A stretch of 64,000 bases of DNA, taken from the NCBI RefSeq assembly GCF_001512295.1, contig NZ_LNUP01000002.1, positions 462,027 through 526,026 of the forward strand, read 5' to 3'. Source of the stretch: Pseudomonas sp. EpS/L25 (GTDB taxonomy: Bacteria > Pseudomonadota > Gammaproteobacteria > Pseudomonadales > Pseudomonadaceae). Position 1 is the stretch's first letter, and each line of letters begins with the position of its first letter. Of the stretch, positions 38,929 through 48,693 are shown one piece after another. The position numbers and the translations under genes are program-made. The notes under the pieces are model-generated. The model was not told where the DNA came from. It saw nothing but the letters and a program-made list of their open reading frames with translations, and ran no database searches.

Positions 38929-40348
38929 TCACAGCAGGTTGAACGGCAGGGTGGAGACCAGGCGCAGTTCCTTCACGTTGCCGTCGATCTGGTTCTGGCT
39001 GGCGCGGTGATCGGTCAGCAGCAGGCGGAAGCGACTGTCCTTGAGGGCGCCCTGCTGCACCTTGTAGGTGGTGATCAGGCCGATCTCGTGGTGCTTCTCA
39101 CCGTCCTGCTGCAGGACCTCGGCATAGTTGGCGAACTTGCCGGCGCCGGCGTCGTAGTGGGTGCCGTCGATGTCCCAGCCCTTGGCGTACCAGAGGCCGG
39201 TGCTCAGACCGGGCACGCCGAAATAGCTCCAGTCGGTCTCGTAGCGGATCTGCAGCGACTTCTCGTTGGGGCCGTTGTAGTCCGAGACCAGGGAGTTGGC
39301 CAGGTAGATGGCGGCCGTCTCGTGGGCGTAGTCGAAGTACTCGTTGCCGTCGATCTGCTGGTAGGCCAGGGTCAGGCTGTGGGCCTGGTGGCTGCCGGTG
39401 AACGCCAGGCTCCAGGCGGTGTTGTCGATGTCGCCGGCCTTGGCGCTGCCGGCGTCGAGGGTACGATAGGCGTTGGCCACTGCCTTCCAGGCGAAGGTGT
39501 CCAGGTTGCCACCGGCCTGGGTCAGGCTCAGGAAGTACTGATTCCAGACGTCCTCGAAATTGGCGCCATAGACGCTGACCTCCCAGCCCTGGGGCAGCTT
39601 GTAGTTGCCGCCGAGGAAGCTCAGGCGATCGGCCGTGACCTCGCGGGTGCCGTACTCGGTGGTCCACTTCTCGTCGCCGGCGCCGGTCCGCGGGCTCACC
39701 CGGGTGAAGGTCCCGCCCTGCAGCGAGAGGTTGTCCCACTCGTCGCTGGTGAAGGCCAGGCCATCGAAGCTGGAAGGGAAGGGGCGGTTGTCGTTGTAGC
39801 TGATCACCGGGGTGTCGAGCATGAAGCGGCCGACCTTGAGCTCGGTGTTGGAGATCCGCATCCGCGCATCGGCGATGCCCAGCTTGGACCACTCGGCATG
39901 GCCCTCGCCGTCGGCGTTGGCCAGGGTGCGGTTGCCGCCACCGCCGATGCGGCCTATTGCCGCGCTCCAGGTTGGTGGCCTGGTAGCCGGCCACGTCGAG
40001 GCCGAAGCCCACGGTGCCCTGGGTGTAGCCGGAGCTGTACTTGAGCGCCGTGGCCTGGACCCAGGTGTTGCGGGAATGGGTGCGGACCCGGGTGCCGTTC
40101 TTTCCGTAGCTGAAGATGGGGTCGGAGCTGGTCTCGCGGGAGAAGAAGTTGCGCGTGGTCAGGGTCAGGCTGTCATCGGCGAGAAAGCCCTTGGCGCCTT
40201 CCTGGCCCTTCACCGGCTTCTGCACGTTGGGCAGGGTCTGCACCTCGTTGGCGTAGCTGGGATCGGTCGGCGCCGGGGACTGGGCGTGGGCGGCCAGGGC
40301 CAGGGTCAACAGGGAGAGGGCGAGGCCGCCACGGTGGACGTTGGTCAT
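38929..40348 (-). pseudogene. opdP: OprD-family porin (OpdP-like), frameshifted
   Basis: The frame from 40348 gives a signal peptide (ALSLLTLALAAHA) and the start of an OprD porin through GFGLDVAGYQATNLERG. It then goes out of frame near 39955. The remaining 310 residues continue in another frame to 38929 (MRISNTELKVGRFMLDTPVI ... ELRLVSTLPFNLL). Removing one base in AATAGG restores NLERGNGRIGGGG. The joined protein of about 470 residues would be a normal length for OprD-family channels. Position between dppA genes and dppBCDF matches OpdP, a dipeptide porin, in P. aeruginosa. The frameshift may be real or a sequencing error. Confidence 0.85.
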
Positions 40349-40452
40349 CGGTTGTGCTCCAAAGCGATCGTGTTTTCTGGTTGTCTGGGCATTTTTCGGC
40401 CAGCCGGACCCGCCGCGCCGAGAAACGGCACGCAGCGGGACGGCAGCGGAGG

Positions 40453-40471
40453 CCGGGCCGCCCGGGCCCGG
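40453..40471 (-). other. Hairpin between dppA (third copy) and porin gene
   Basis: CCGGGCC and GGCCCGG form a 7-bp GC stem with a 5-base loop. No U-tract. Probably protects or separates transcript segments. Confidence 0.4.
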
Positions 40472-40494
40472 TTCGGTTCGGCGTCAGGCGCCGG

Positions 40495-42087
40495 TCAGTC
40501 GAGGGTCACCGTGGAGAAGTCGTAGACCCCCAGCGGGCTCTGGACATAGCCCTGCACCTTGGGTTGCAGGACGTCGGTGAACAGCGGATGTGCCAGCGGA
40601 ATCCACGGCATCTGCTGGTGGAAGATCTGCTGGGCCTGCTCGTAGAGGGCGGCGCGCTGGGCCGGATCGTTGATGCGCTTGGCCTTCTCGATGGCGCCGT
40701 TGAAGGCCTTGTCGCACCAGAACGAACGGTTTTCACCGCTCTGTGCCGCCGAGCAACTCAGGTTGTTGGTGAGGAAGTTGTCCGGATCACCGTTGTCGCC
40801 GGTCCAGCTCGCCATCATCAGGTCATGTTCGCCGGCCTTGGTGCGCTTCATGAATTCGCCCCACTCGAACTGGGTGATCTCGGCCTTGATGCCGATCTTG
40901 GCCAGGTCGCCCTGGATCAGCTGGGCCACCAGTGCCGGGCTGCCACCTGGGCCGCTGCCGGTGCTGATGTAGTACTTGAGGGTGAAGCCATCGGCGTAGC
41001 CGGCTTCCTTGAGCAGCGCCTTGGCCTTCTCCAGGTCATGGGGCCAGGGCTTGATGTCCTTGGCGTAGCCCAGCAGCGAAGAGGGGTAGGGATTGATCGC
41101 TGGCTTGGCGCCGCCCTCGCCGAACACTGTCTTCAGGTAGTTCTGCTGGTCGAAGGCCATGGCCATGGCCTGGCGCACCCGCACGTCGTTCAACGGCTTG
41201 TGCTGGGTATTCAGCGCCAGGTAGGAGGTGGTCTGGCTTTCCACCTGGGCCAGCTTGATCTGCTTGTCCTGTTTCAGCATCGGCACATCCTGCGGCTTGA
41301 CCGTCAAGCCGATCTGGCACTCGTTGTTGCGCACCCGCTGGATGCGCACATTGGGGTCCAGGGTCACCGCCAGCACTAGGCCATCCAGCTGCGGCTTCTT
41401 GCCGAAGTAGTCCGGGTTGACCTTGTAGCGGGTGTTGGAATCCTTGGCGTAGCGCTGGAAGACGAAGGGACCGGTGCCGATGGGCTTCTGGTTGATGTCG
41501 TCGGTCTTCTTGCTGGCCAGCAGGCTGTCGGCGTACTCCTTGGACAGGATCGAACCGAAAGCCATGGCCAGGTCGGCGAGGAAGGGCGCCTCGGGCTGGT
41601 TGAGGGTGAAGCGCACGTGCTGGTCGTCCACCTTCTCGATGGACTTGATCAGGGTACCCATCTCCATGGCCGCGGCGTAGGGGTAGCCGCTGGGGGAGAG
41701 GTTGTACCAGGGGTTGTTCTTGTCGAGCATGCGCTCGAAGCTGAACACCACGTCGTCGGCGTTGAGGTCGCGGGTGGGCTTGAAGTACTCGGTGGTGTGG
41801 AATTTCACCCCCTGGCGCAGCGCGAAGGTGTACTGCAGGCCATCCGGGGATACCTCCCAGCTTTCCGCCAGGCCGGGTTCCAGCTCGGCGCTGCCCTGCT
41901 TGAATTCCACCAGGCGGTTATAGAGCGGCGTAGCCGAGGCGTTGAAGGTGTAGCCCGAGGTGTAGCGCCCCGGATCGAAGCCTTCCGGGTTGGCCTCGGT
42001 GCAGACCACCAGGGGACGGGCGAAGGCCGCATTGGCGGTCAGGCAGAGCAGGGCGGCGAGCGATAGGGAAAAGAGTGGCTTGGACAC
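40495..42087 (-). CDS. dppA: Di/oligopeptide ABC transporter substrate-binding protein DppA (most distal copy)
   Basis: 530 residues, periplasmic, family 5 extracellular solute-binding protein. The signal peptide is [17 protein letters not shown], mature start [19 protein letters not shown]. Family landmarks: [25 protein letters not shown] in pieces ([19 protein letters not shown]), [10 protein letters not shown], and [16 protein letters not shown] near the C-terminus. Less like the other two copies than they are to each other ([16 protein letters not shown] instead of [10 protein letters not shown]). Confidence 0.93.
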   Translation of the reverse strand: MSKPLFSLSLAALLCLTANAAFARPLVVCTEANPEGFDPGRYTSGYTFNASATPLYNRLVEFKQGSAELEPGLAESWEVSPDGLQYTFALRQGVKFHTTEYFKPTRDLNADDVVFSFERMLDKNNPWYNLSPSGYPYAAAMEMGTLIKSIEKVDDQHVRFTLNQPEAPFLADLAMAFGSILSKEYADSLLASKKTDDINQKPIGTGPFVFQRYAKDSNTRYKVNPDYFGKKPQLDGLVLAVTLDPNVRIQRVRNNECQIGLTVKPQDVPMLKQDKQIKLAQVESQTTSYLALNTQHKPLNDVRVRQAMAMAFDQQNYLKTVFGEGGAKPAINPYPSSLLGYAKDIKPWPHDLEKAKALLKEAGYADGFTLKYYISTGSGPGGSPALVAQLIQGDLAKIGIKAEITQFEWGEFMKRTKAGEHDLMMASWTGDNGDPDNFLTNNLSCSAAQSGENRSFWCDKAFNGAIEKAKRINDPAQRAALYEQAQQIFHQQMPWIPLAHPLFTDVLQPKVQGYVQSPLGVYDFSTVTLD

Positions 42088-42105
42088 GAAAGGCTCCTCG
42101 TGAAA

Positions 42106-42122
42106 GGCCCGCCGGGCGGGCC
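42106..42122 (-). other. Hairpin between second and third dppA
   Basis: GGCCCGCC and GGCGGGCC share a single centre base, folding as a 6-bp stem with 5-base loop. It lies in a 43-base gap. Such intercistronic GC hairpins often stabilise upstream mRNA. Confidence 0.45.
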
Positions 42123-42130
42123 GGACAGGG

Positions 42131-43729
42131 TCAGCGGTCGAGGCTTACACCATAGAAACCGGTGACGCCGAAGGGATTGATCTTGAAGCCCTGCACCTCC
42201 TGGCGCATGGGCTGGGACACCACCGAATGGGCCATGGGACTCACCGGCATCTGCTGGCGGATGATCTGCTGCGCCTGCTCGTAGAGGCGGGTGCGCTCGG
42301 CGCGATCGTTGCTGGTCTTGGCCTTCCGGATCAGGGCGTCGTAGTCCTGGTCGCACCAGCGCGCATAGTTGCTGCCGCCGATGGCGCTGCAGCCGTAGAG
42401 CACGCCGAGCCAGTTGTCCGGATCGCCGTTGTCGCCGGTCCAGCCGTAGGTCAGCACATCGTGTTCGCCGGCCTTGGCGCGCTTGATGTATTCGCCCCAT
42501 TCGTAACTGACGATCCTGGCCTTGATGCCGACCTTGGCCCAATCCTGCTGGATCATCTGCGCCGACTGACGGGCGTTGGGGTTGGAGGCGCGCTGCACCG
42601 TCATGGCCCAGAGGGCGATCTCGGTGCCGTCCTTGATCCCGGCCTGCTTGAGCAGGGCACGGGCCTTCTCCGGATCATAGGGCGCGCCCTTGATACGCTT
42701 GTCGTAGGACCACTGCGTCGGCGGGATCACGTTCTGCGCCACCTGGCCGGCCCCCTGGAAGACGGTGTCGACGATGGCCTGCTTGTTGATGGCCATGTCC
42801 AGGGCACGCCGTACCTCGGGCTTGTCCAACGGCGGGTGCTGGACGTTGTAGGCGAGGAAGCCGACGTTGAAGCCCGGCTGCTGCAGCACCTTCAGGTGCG
42901 GATCCTGCTTCATCTCCACCAGGTCGGCCGGGCGCGCATAGCCGCTGACCTGGCACTCGTTGGCCTTGAGCTTCTGCAGGCGGGTGGCGGCGTCGGGGGT
43001 GATGGCGAAGATCAGGTTGTCGAGCTTGACGTCCTCGGGCTTCCAGTAGTCGTGGTTGCCCTTGAAGCGGATCACCGCATCCTTCTGGTAGCGGCTGAAG
43101 ACGAAGGGCCCGGTGCCGATGGGCTGCTGGTTGAGCAGCTCCGGCTTGCCCTCCTTGAGCAGCTGGGCGGCGTACTCGGCCGATTGGATGGAGGCGAAGC
43201 TCATCGCCAGGTCGGCGGCGAAGGCGGCGTCGACCTGGTTCAGGGTGAAGACCACCGTGTGGTCGTCGAGCTTGGCCACCTTGGCGATGTTCTGGTCCAG
43301 CCCCATGTCGGTGAAGTAGGGGAATTCGGTGGGATAGGCCTTACGGAACGGCTGCTGCTTGTCGAGCATGCGCTGGAAGGTGAATACCACGTCGTCGGCG
43401 TTGAAGTCGCGCGTGGGCTTGAAGTAGTCGGTGGTGTGGAACTTCACGCCCTGGCGCAGATGAAAGGTGTAGGTCTTGCCATCGGCACTCACCTCCCATT
43501 GGGTCGCGAGACCCGGTTCCAGGGTGGTGCCGCCGCGCTGGAACTGCACCAGGCGGTTGAAGACCGTCTCGGCCGAGGCGTCGAACTCGGTGCCCGAGGT
43601 GTATTGCGCCGGATCGAAACCGGCGGGGCTGGCTTCCGAGCAGTAGACGAGATTGCTCGCCGCCTGGGCGAGCGGGGCACAGGCGAGCAGGCTCGCCGCC
43701 AGCAAGGAGTAGGCGTAGGGAAGGCGCAT
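42131..43729 (-). CDS. dppA: Di/oligopeptide ABC transporter substrate-binding protein DppA (middle copy)
   Basis: 532 residues. Signal peptide [18 protein letters not shown], mature start [19 protein letters not shown]. Conserved [55 protein letters not shown] and [14 protein letters not shown], ending [15 protein letters not shown]. Closely similar to the copy at 43801-45399, indicating tandem duplication. Binds peptides for the DppBCDF translocator. Confidence 0.94.
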   Translation of the reverse strand: MRLPYAYSLLAASLLACAPLAQAASNLVYCSEASPAGFDPAQYTSGTEFDASAETVFNRLVQFQRGGTTLEPGLATQWEVSADGKTYTFHLRQGVKFHTTDYFKPTRDFNADDVVFTFQRMLDKQQPFRKAYPTEFPYFTDMGLDQNIAKVAKLDDHTVVFTLNQVDAAFAADLAMSFASIQSAEYAAQLLKEGKPELLNQQPIGTGPFVFSRYQKDAVIRFKGNHDYWKPEDVKLDNLIFAITPDAATRLQKLKANECQVSGYARPADLVEMKQDPHLKVLQQPGFNVGFLAYNVQHPPLDKPEVRRALDMAINKQAIVDTVFQGAGQVAQNVIPPTQWSYDKRIKGAPYDPEKARALLKQAGIKDGTEIALWAMTVQRASNPNARQSAQMIQQDWAKVGIKARIVSYEWGEYIKRAKAGEHDVLTYGWTGDNGDPDNWLGVLYGCSAIGGSNYARWCDQDYDALIRKAKTSNDRAERTRLYEQAQQIIRQQMPVSPMAHSVVSQPMRQEVQGFKINPFGVTGFYGVSLDR

Positions 43730-43766
43730 GGGGGTTCACTCCATCAGTCAAATGAACGGCCAAGGC

Positions 43767-43783
43767 CGGGAGCCTGGCTCCCG
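43767..43783 (-). other. Hairpin between first and second dppA
   Basis: CGGGAGC and GCTCCCG form a 7-bp stem with a 3-base loop in the 71-base gap between the two genes. No U-tract. Confidence 0.4.
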
Positions 43784-43800
43784 ACCCTGACCAACAGGCT

Positions 43801-45399
43801 TCACTTGCTGACGCTGACGCCGTAGAACTGGTTCAGTCCGAAGGGGCTGATCTTGAAGCCCTGGACCTCTTTGCGCATGGGCATATAGAGGGTCGAATGG
43901 GCGATGGGCGCCAGAGGGCGCTGCTCCATGATGACCTTCTGGGCCTGCTGGTAGAGCTCGGTCCGTTTGGCCTGGTCGGTGGTGCGCTTGGCGGCCTGGA
44001 TCAGATCCTCATAGGGCTTGTAGCACCACATGGAGAAGTTGTTGCCGCCGACCGCGTCGCAACCGAAGTTGGTGCCCAGCCAGTTGTCCGGATCACCATT
44101 GTCGCCGCTCCAGCCGATCAACAGGCTGTCGTGTTCACCGTTGTGGGCACGCTTGATGTACTCGCCCCATTCGTAGCTGACGATCTTGGCCTTGACGCCG
44201 ACCTTGGACCAGTCCTGCTGGATCATCTCGGCCATCAGCCGCGCATTGGGGTTGTAGGGGCGCTGCACCGGCATGGCCCAGAGGGTGATCTCGGTGCCTT
44301 CCTTGACGCCGGCCTTTTCCAGCATGGCCTTGGCTTTGGCTGGATCGTAGGGCACCGCCTTGATCGAGGTGTCATAGGACCATTGGGTCGGCGGCATGGC
44401 GTTGACCGCCTCCTGACCAGCCCCCTGGTAGACGGTATCGATAATGGCCTTCTTGTTGATGGCCATATCCAACGCCTGGCGCACCTCGACCTTGTCCAGC
44501 GGCGCATGCTTGACGTTGAAGCCCAGCCAGCCTTCGTTGAAACCCGGCTGCGAGGGCATTTGCAGGTTGGGATCCTTCTTCAGGCCTTCCAGATCCGCGG
44601 GTCGTGGGTAGGCGGTGATCTGGCACTCGCCGGCCTTGAGCTTCTGCATCCGTACCGAGGGATCGGTATTGATGGAGAAGATCAGGTTATCCACCTTGGG
44701 GCCGTCTTCTTTGTCCCAGTAGCTGGGGTTGGCCTTGAAACGGATCACCGCGTCCTTCTGGTAGCGGTTGAAGACGAAGGGACCGGTACCGACTGGCTTC
44801 TGGTTGATCTCGGCGGCCTTGCCCTGCTTGAGCAATTGATCGGCGTACTCGGCGGAAAGAATAGAAGCGAAGGGCATGGCGACGTTCTGCAGGAAGGCGG
44901 CGTCGACGTCGTTCAGGGTGAAGCGTACGGTGTGCTCGTCGACCTTCTCGACCTTGGCAATGTTCTTGTCCAGGCCCATGTCGGTGAAGTAGGGGAATTC
45001 GGTCGGATAGGCCTTACGGAACGGATTGTTCTTGTCCAGCATGCGCTGGAAGGTGAAGACCACGTCGTCGGCATTGAAGTCGCGGGTGGGCTTGAAGTAG
45101 TCGGTGGTGTGGAATTTCACCCCCTGACGCAGGTGGAAGGTGTAGGTCTTGCTATCGGGGCTGATGTCCCAGCGCTCGGCCAGACCGGGCTTCACCTGGG
45201 TACCGCCGCGCTCGAACTGGACCAGTTCGTTGAATACGGTCTCCGCTGAGGCATCCCAGTCTGTACCGGTGGTGTATTGCGCCGGATCGAATCCGGCCGG
45301 GCTGCCTTCCGAGCAGAACACCAGATTGGCCGCCTGGGCCAGGGGTGCCCCGGCCAGCAGACCGGAGGCGAAAAGGGCAGCGAGTACGTTCTTGTGCAT
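43801..45399 (-). CDS. dppA: Di/oligopeptide ABC transporter substrate-binding protein DppA (promoter-proximal copy)
   Basis: 532 residues from the ATG at 45399 (MHKNVLAALFASGLLAGAPL), which has GAGG six bases upstream; a longer frame to 45540 is unlikely because it would precede the signal peptide. Mature start [19 protein letters not shown]. Landmarks as in the middle copy: [56 protein letters not shown], ending SPFGLNQFYGVSVSK. First gene of the dpp cluster; the 246-base gap upstream should hold the promoter. Confidence 0.94.
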   Translation of the reverse strand: MHKNVLAALFASGLLAGAPLAQAANLVFCSEGSPAGFDPAQYTTGTDWDASAETVFNELVQFERGGTQVKPGLAERWDISPDSKTYTFHLRQGVKFHTTDYFKPTRDFNADDVVFTFQRMLDKNNPFRKAYPTEFPYFTDMGLDKNIAKVEKVDEHTVRFTLNDVDAAFLQNVAMPFASILSAEYADQLLKQGKAAEINQKPVGTGPFVFNRYQKDAVIRFKANPSYWDKEDGPKVDNLIFSINTDPSVRMQKLKAGECQITAYPRPADLEGLKKDPNLQMPSQPGFNEGWLGFNVKHAPLDKVEVRQALDMAINKKAIIDTVYQGAGQEAVNAMPPTQWSYDTSIKAVPYDPAKAKAMLEKAGVKEGTEITLWAMPVQRPYNPNARLMAEMIQQDWSKVGVKAKIVSYEWGEYIKRAHNGEHDSLLIGWSGDNGDPDNWLGTNFGCDAVGGNNFSMWCYKPYEDLIQAAKRTTDQAKRTELYQQAQKVIMEQRPLAPIAHSTLYMPMRKEVQGFKISPFGLNQFYGVSVSK

Positions 45400-45645
45400 G
45401 GAGACCTCATGTCGGGGACGGCGCAACCGGGTGTGGCGTTGCGAAACGAATTGCCGATGTCTTGTGGACAGATAGGCCCACATGCACAGCCTGTGCCCAT
45501 CTCCAACCTCTGGTGGGGCTATTGGCGCGAGACGACCCAAACGAAAAAGAGATGTCGCAAAGGTGTAAGAAGGTTTGCCCAGGCATTGTCTCCGTGCGCA
45601 CCAAAAGTGCGCGCAGAGACAGCGATGTTACTTTTCTGCACTGGA

Positions 45646-46353
45646 TCAGGGCATCTGTACCTCGATGGTCCCTCCCGCGGTGACTTCGACCGTGGTGGTG
45701 CCGGGTGCGACATCCGGAGTCACGGCGTCGCTGGCGGCCTTCATCGCCGACATGCGCAGCATCGGCAACGGCTGGGGAACGCCGCTGGTGCCCAGGTCGA
45801 GGTTGACGATGCGGTAGCCGGAACCGCCCAGGGCCTCGGTCGCCAGTTGAGCGCGGGCCTTGAAGGCCGCCACGGCGTCCTTGAACAGGGCATCTTCCTG
45901 CTGCTTGCGCGTGCCATCGGCGATGGTGAACTGCAGGTTGCCCATCTTCAGGCTGCCGAGCAGTTCCCCGGTCAACTTGGACAGGGCGGCGAAATCCGCG
46001 CTTTCCAGGCGTACCTCGCCACGCTCGCGCCAGCCATTGATGGCCCGGCCCTGCTCCTCGTAGAGCGGATAGGTGTTGCGGTTGCCCAGGGAGACGGTCA
46101 CGCCCGCCACCTTGCGTGCCTGCTCCAGGGCCGCGTTCAGGGTCTTGCTCGTCTCGTTGGCCAGCGCCGCCGGGTCCTGGCCCTGGCTTTCGGTATAGAG
46201 CATGACCTGCATGCGATCGCGCGGCACTTCGCGGCTGACCTCGGCCCTCAGGCTGATCTGGTTGTAGCGCGGCTCGTCGGCCTGGACGCCGGTGGCCAAG
46301 ATGGCGCTGAACAGGGCGGCGCCGAAGACGAGGGGGCGAAGCGGAAAGGTCAT
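45646..46353 (-). CDS. SIMPL-domain (DUF541) exported protein
   Basis: 235 residues with a signal peptide (LVFGAALFSAILATGVQA). The body fits the SIMPL/DUF541 family: ISLRAEVSREVPRDRMQVML, ANETSKTLNAALEQARKV, LYEEQGRAINGWRERGEVRL, LGGSGYRIVNLDLG and the C-terminal GTTTVEVTAGGTIEVQM. Periplasmic; function unknown, although some members affect oxidative stress or protein folding. AGGAGAACACC precedes the ATG. Divergent from roxS, as in other pseudomonads. Confidence 0.88.
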   Translation of the reverse strand: MTFPLRPLVFGAALFSAILATGVQADEPRYNQISLRAEVSREVPRDRMQVMLYTESQGQDPAALANETSKTLNAALEQARKVAGVTVSLGNRNTYPLYEEQGRAINGWRERGEVRLESADFAALSKLTGELLGSLKMGNLQFTIADGTRKQQEDALFKDAVAAFKARAQLATEALGGSGYRIVNLDLGTSGVPQPLPMLRMSAMKAASDAVTPDVAPGTTTVEVTAGGTIEVQMP

Positions 46354-46452
46354 GGTGTTCTCCTAGTGGTGTTGCGCAAGCTCTGGGACCGCAGGGCCGG
46401 GCGATGGTGCGTCGCTTTGCCGCGTCGGCGGTCGAGGGCGGATAGCGCTCGC

Positions 46453-46458
46453 TATAAT
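46453..46458 (+). promoter_or_regulatory. Consensus -10 element for roxSR
   Basis: TATAAT matches the sigma-70 -10 consensus exactly; the expected -35 position is poorly conserved. Its last bases overlap an in-frame ATG at 46457, which argues that translation starts downstream, at 46532. Confidence 0.55.
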
Positions 46459-46531
46459 GGCGAGTCTGCTCCGACGGGCGCGCGCCGCTGGCGACGACCG
46501 TCTCGATCGTTTCCTGCGCCTGGAACCTCGC

Positions 46532-47791
46532 ATGTTCTCCTTGCCCGTTCAATGGTTGTCCGCCAATCGCCAGAATCTCGGGCGCCTGGTCCTCATCCGC
46601 GTGCTGGTGCTGGCCGCCCAGGCCGGCTCGGTGGGCATCGCCCGACTCTCCGGCATCGTCGAGCTGCCCTGGACCGCCCTGGCCATCACCCTCGGCGTCT
46701 CGGCGGTGCTCTGCCTGTTCGCCGCCCTGCGGCTGACGCGCTCTTGGCCGGTCACCGAGCAGGAATACGCCGCGCACCTGGGCTGCGACCTGGCCATTCA
46801 CAGCGCACTGCTCTATTTCGCCGGCGGCCCGACCAACCCCTTCGCCTCCTATTACCTGGTGCCTCTGACCATCGCCGCGGCGACGCTGCCCTGGCTCTAC
46901 ACCCTGGTTCTCGCCGCCCTGACCCTGACGGTCTTCTCCCTGATGCTGCTGTCCTACCAGCCGCTGCACCTGCTGGTGGCCAACGACGGCGCGGTGCTGA
47001 GCTACGGCATGTGGCTGAGCTTCGCCCTCTCGGCGGCGGTCATCACCCTGTTCGTGGCGCGGATGGCGGCCGCCCTGCGGGAGCAGGAGAGCCTGCAGGC
47101 CCAGCGCCGCGAGCAGGCCATGCGCGATCAGCAGCTGCTGGCCGTGGCCACCCAGGCCGCCGGGGCCGCCCACGAGCTGGGTACGCCGCTGTCCACCATG
47201 AGCGTGCTGCTCAAGGAGCTGCAGCAGGAGTACGCCGGCCAACCGACGCTGAGCGAAGACCTCAAGCTGTTGCAGACCCAGGTCGGCCAGTGCAAGCAGA
47301 CCCTGCAGCAACTGGTACGCGCCGCCGAGGCCGATCGCCGCCAGACCGTGCAGGAGCAGACCGCCGTGGAATGGCTGGAAGCGACCATGGATCGCTGGCA
47401 CCTGATGCGTCCGGAGGCCACCTATAGCTTCGAGGTGGCCAGCCTCGGCGCGCCGCCGCGGCTGACGCCGCCGGTCGAACTTACCCAGGCGCTGCTGAAT
47501 CTACTCAACAACGCCGCCGACGCCTGCCCGGAGAACCTCGGCATCCGGCTGCACTGGGACGCCCGCGAACTGTGCCTGTCGATTCGCGACCACGGTGCTG
47601 GCGTGCCTCTGGCCATCGCCGAACAACTCGGCAAACCCTTTTTCACCACCAAGGGCAAGGGCTTCGGTCTGGGCCTCTTCCTCAGCCAGGCCAGCGTGAC
47701 CCGCGCCGGCGGCACCGTGAAGCTCTACAATCACGAAGAAGGCGGCACCCTGACCGAATTGCGCCTGCCGCGGCACTACGCCCTGGCGTGA
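46532..47791 (+). CDS. roxS: Redox-sensing histidine kinase RoxS (RegB/PrrB family)
   Basis: 419 residues from the ATG at 46532 (MFSLPVQWLSANRQNLG). Six membrane segments, with the quinone-sensing motif AGGPTNPFASYY between helices. The H-box is AAHELGTPLSTMSVLL with phosphorylated His214. Cys254 in GQCKQTLQQL sits where RegB has its redox-active cysteine. The ATPase domain has NLLNNAADACPE and GFGLGLFLSQ. Responds to respiratory redox state or cyanide in P. aeruginosa and P. putida. roxR follows after 16 bases. Confidence 0.93.
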   Translation: MFSLPVQWLSANRQNLGRLVLIRVLVLAAQAGSVGIARLSGIVELPWTALAITLGVSAVLCLFAALRLTRSWPVTEQEYAAHLGCDLAIHSALLYFAGGPTNPFASYYLVPLTIAAATLPWLYTLVLAALTLTVFSLMLLSYQPLHLLVANDGAVLSYGMWLSFALSAAVITLFVARMAAALREQESLQAQRREQAMRDQQLLAVATQAAGAAHELGTPLSTMSVLLKELQQEYAGQPTLSEDLKLLQTQVGQCKQTLQQLVRAAEADRRQTVQEQTAVEWLEATMDRWHLMRPEATYSFEVASLGAPPRLTPPVELTQALLNLLNNAADACPENLGIRLHWDARELCLSIRDHGAGVPLAIAEQLGKPFFTTKGKGFGLGLFLSQASVTRAGGTVKLYNHEEGGTLTELRLPRHYALA

Positions 47792-47807
47792 ATGCCTGGA
47801 GACTTGC

Positions 47808-48368
47808 ATGACTGACGAACTCAACAGCGGTTTCGACGACCAGCCCCACATCCTGCTGGTCGATGACGATCCTACCTTCACCCGCGTCATGGCCCGCGCC
47901 ATGGACCGCCGTGGCCTGCGCGTGTCCATCGCCGACAGCGCCGAGGAAGGCCTGCAGCTGGCCAAGGAGGACCTGCCGGACTACGCCGTGCTGGACCTGA
48001 AGATGGAAGGCGATTCGGGCCTGGTGCTGCTGCCGCAGCTCCTGGAGTTGCACCCGGAGATGCGGGTGGTGATCCTCACCGGCTACTCCAGCATCGCCAC
48101 TGCGGTGGAAGCCATCAAGCGCGGCGCCACCAATTACCTGTGCAAACCCGCCGATGCCGACGACGTCCTCGCGGCCCTGCTGGCCCAGCACGCCGATCTC
48201 GACACCCTGGTGCCGGACAATCCCATGTCCGTGGATCGCCTGCAGTGGGAGCACATCCAGCGGGTACTGGCCGAGCACGAAGGCAACATCTCGGCTACCG
48301 CCCGCGCCCTGGGCATGCACCGCCGTACGCTGCAGCGCAAGCTGCAGAAGCGCCCGGTACGCCGCTGA
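47808..48368 (+). CDS. roxR: Response regulator RoxR (RegA/PrrA family)
   Basis: 186 residues. Receiver domain with acidic pocket HILLVDDDPTFTRVM and phospho-acceptor Asp63 in YAVLDLKMEGDSG, switch residues VVILTGYSSIATAVEA and Lys in LCKPADADDV. The C-terminal Fis-type helix-turn-helix is EGNISATARALGMHRRTLQR. The length is that of the RegA family. The stop is part of CGCTGAGAACC, the start of repeat element copy C. Confidence 0.94.
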   Translation: MTDELNSGFDDQPHILLVDDDPTFTRVMARAMDRRGLRVSIADSAEEGLQLAKEDLPDYAVLDLKMEGDSGLVLLPQLLELHPEMRVVILTGYSSIATAVEAIKRGATNYLCKPADADDVLAALLAQHADLDTLVPDNPMSVDRLQWEHIQRVLAEHEGNISATARALGMHRRTLQRKLQKRPVRR

Positions 48369-48566
48369 GAACCTATTCGAAGTCGGCTGCGCGTCGGCCA
48401 ACCAGCGTTGAAAAGACCCTGGGTCGCCAGCCCCACCTGGGCGGCCCCGTCGCAATGCTCATTTACCGCTCGTAAATCCGGGCGCGAGTCCGATCCGCTT
48501 CCCCAGGTCTTTTCGTGGGGCCGCCCAAGCCTTGTTTGGCCTAGCTCGCGCGACTTGAACAGGCTC
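48369..48566 (+). repeat. Terminal-inverted-repeat element, copy C
   Basis: About 198 bases, starting directly at the roxR stop (CTGAGAACCTATTC) and ending TTGAACAGGCTC (48555-48566). It shares GCTGCGCGTCGGCCAA, CCCTGGGTCGCCAGCCC, CAATGCTCATTTACCG, GTCCGATCCGCTTCCC and GCCTTGTTTGGC with copies A and B. Likely ends the roxSR transcript. Confidence 0.85.
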
Positions 48567-48693
48567 CTCCTTCTCGCCATCGCCCAGGGTGCCGTGGGCG
48601 ATAAACTGTTACATTGTTTCAGTCAGAATTCGTTCAGGCATTCCGGCATAGGCTGTGCAGGCGTCTCGTCGTGCAGTCCTTGAGAGTCCGAGC

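Noticed and set aside
43801-45540. Longer N-terminus for the first dppA starting at 45540
   Set aside because: It would put 47 residues before a normal signal peptide; the ATG at 45399 has a good ribosome-binding site.
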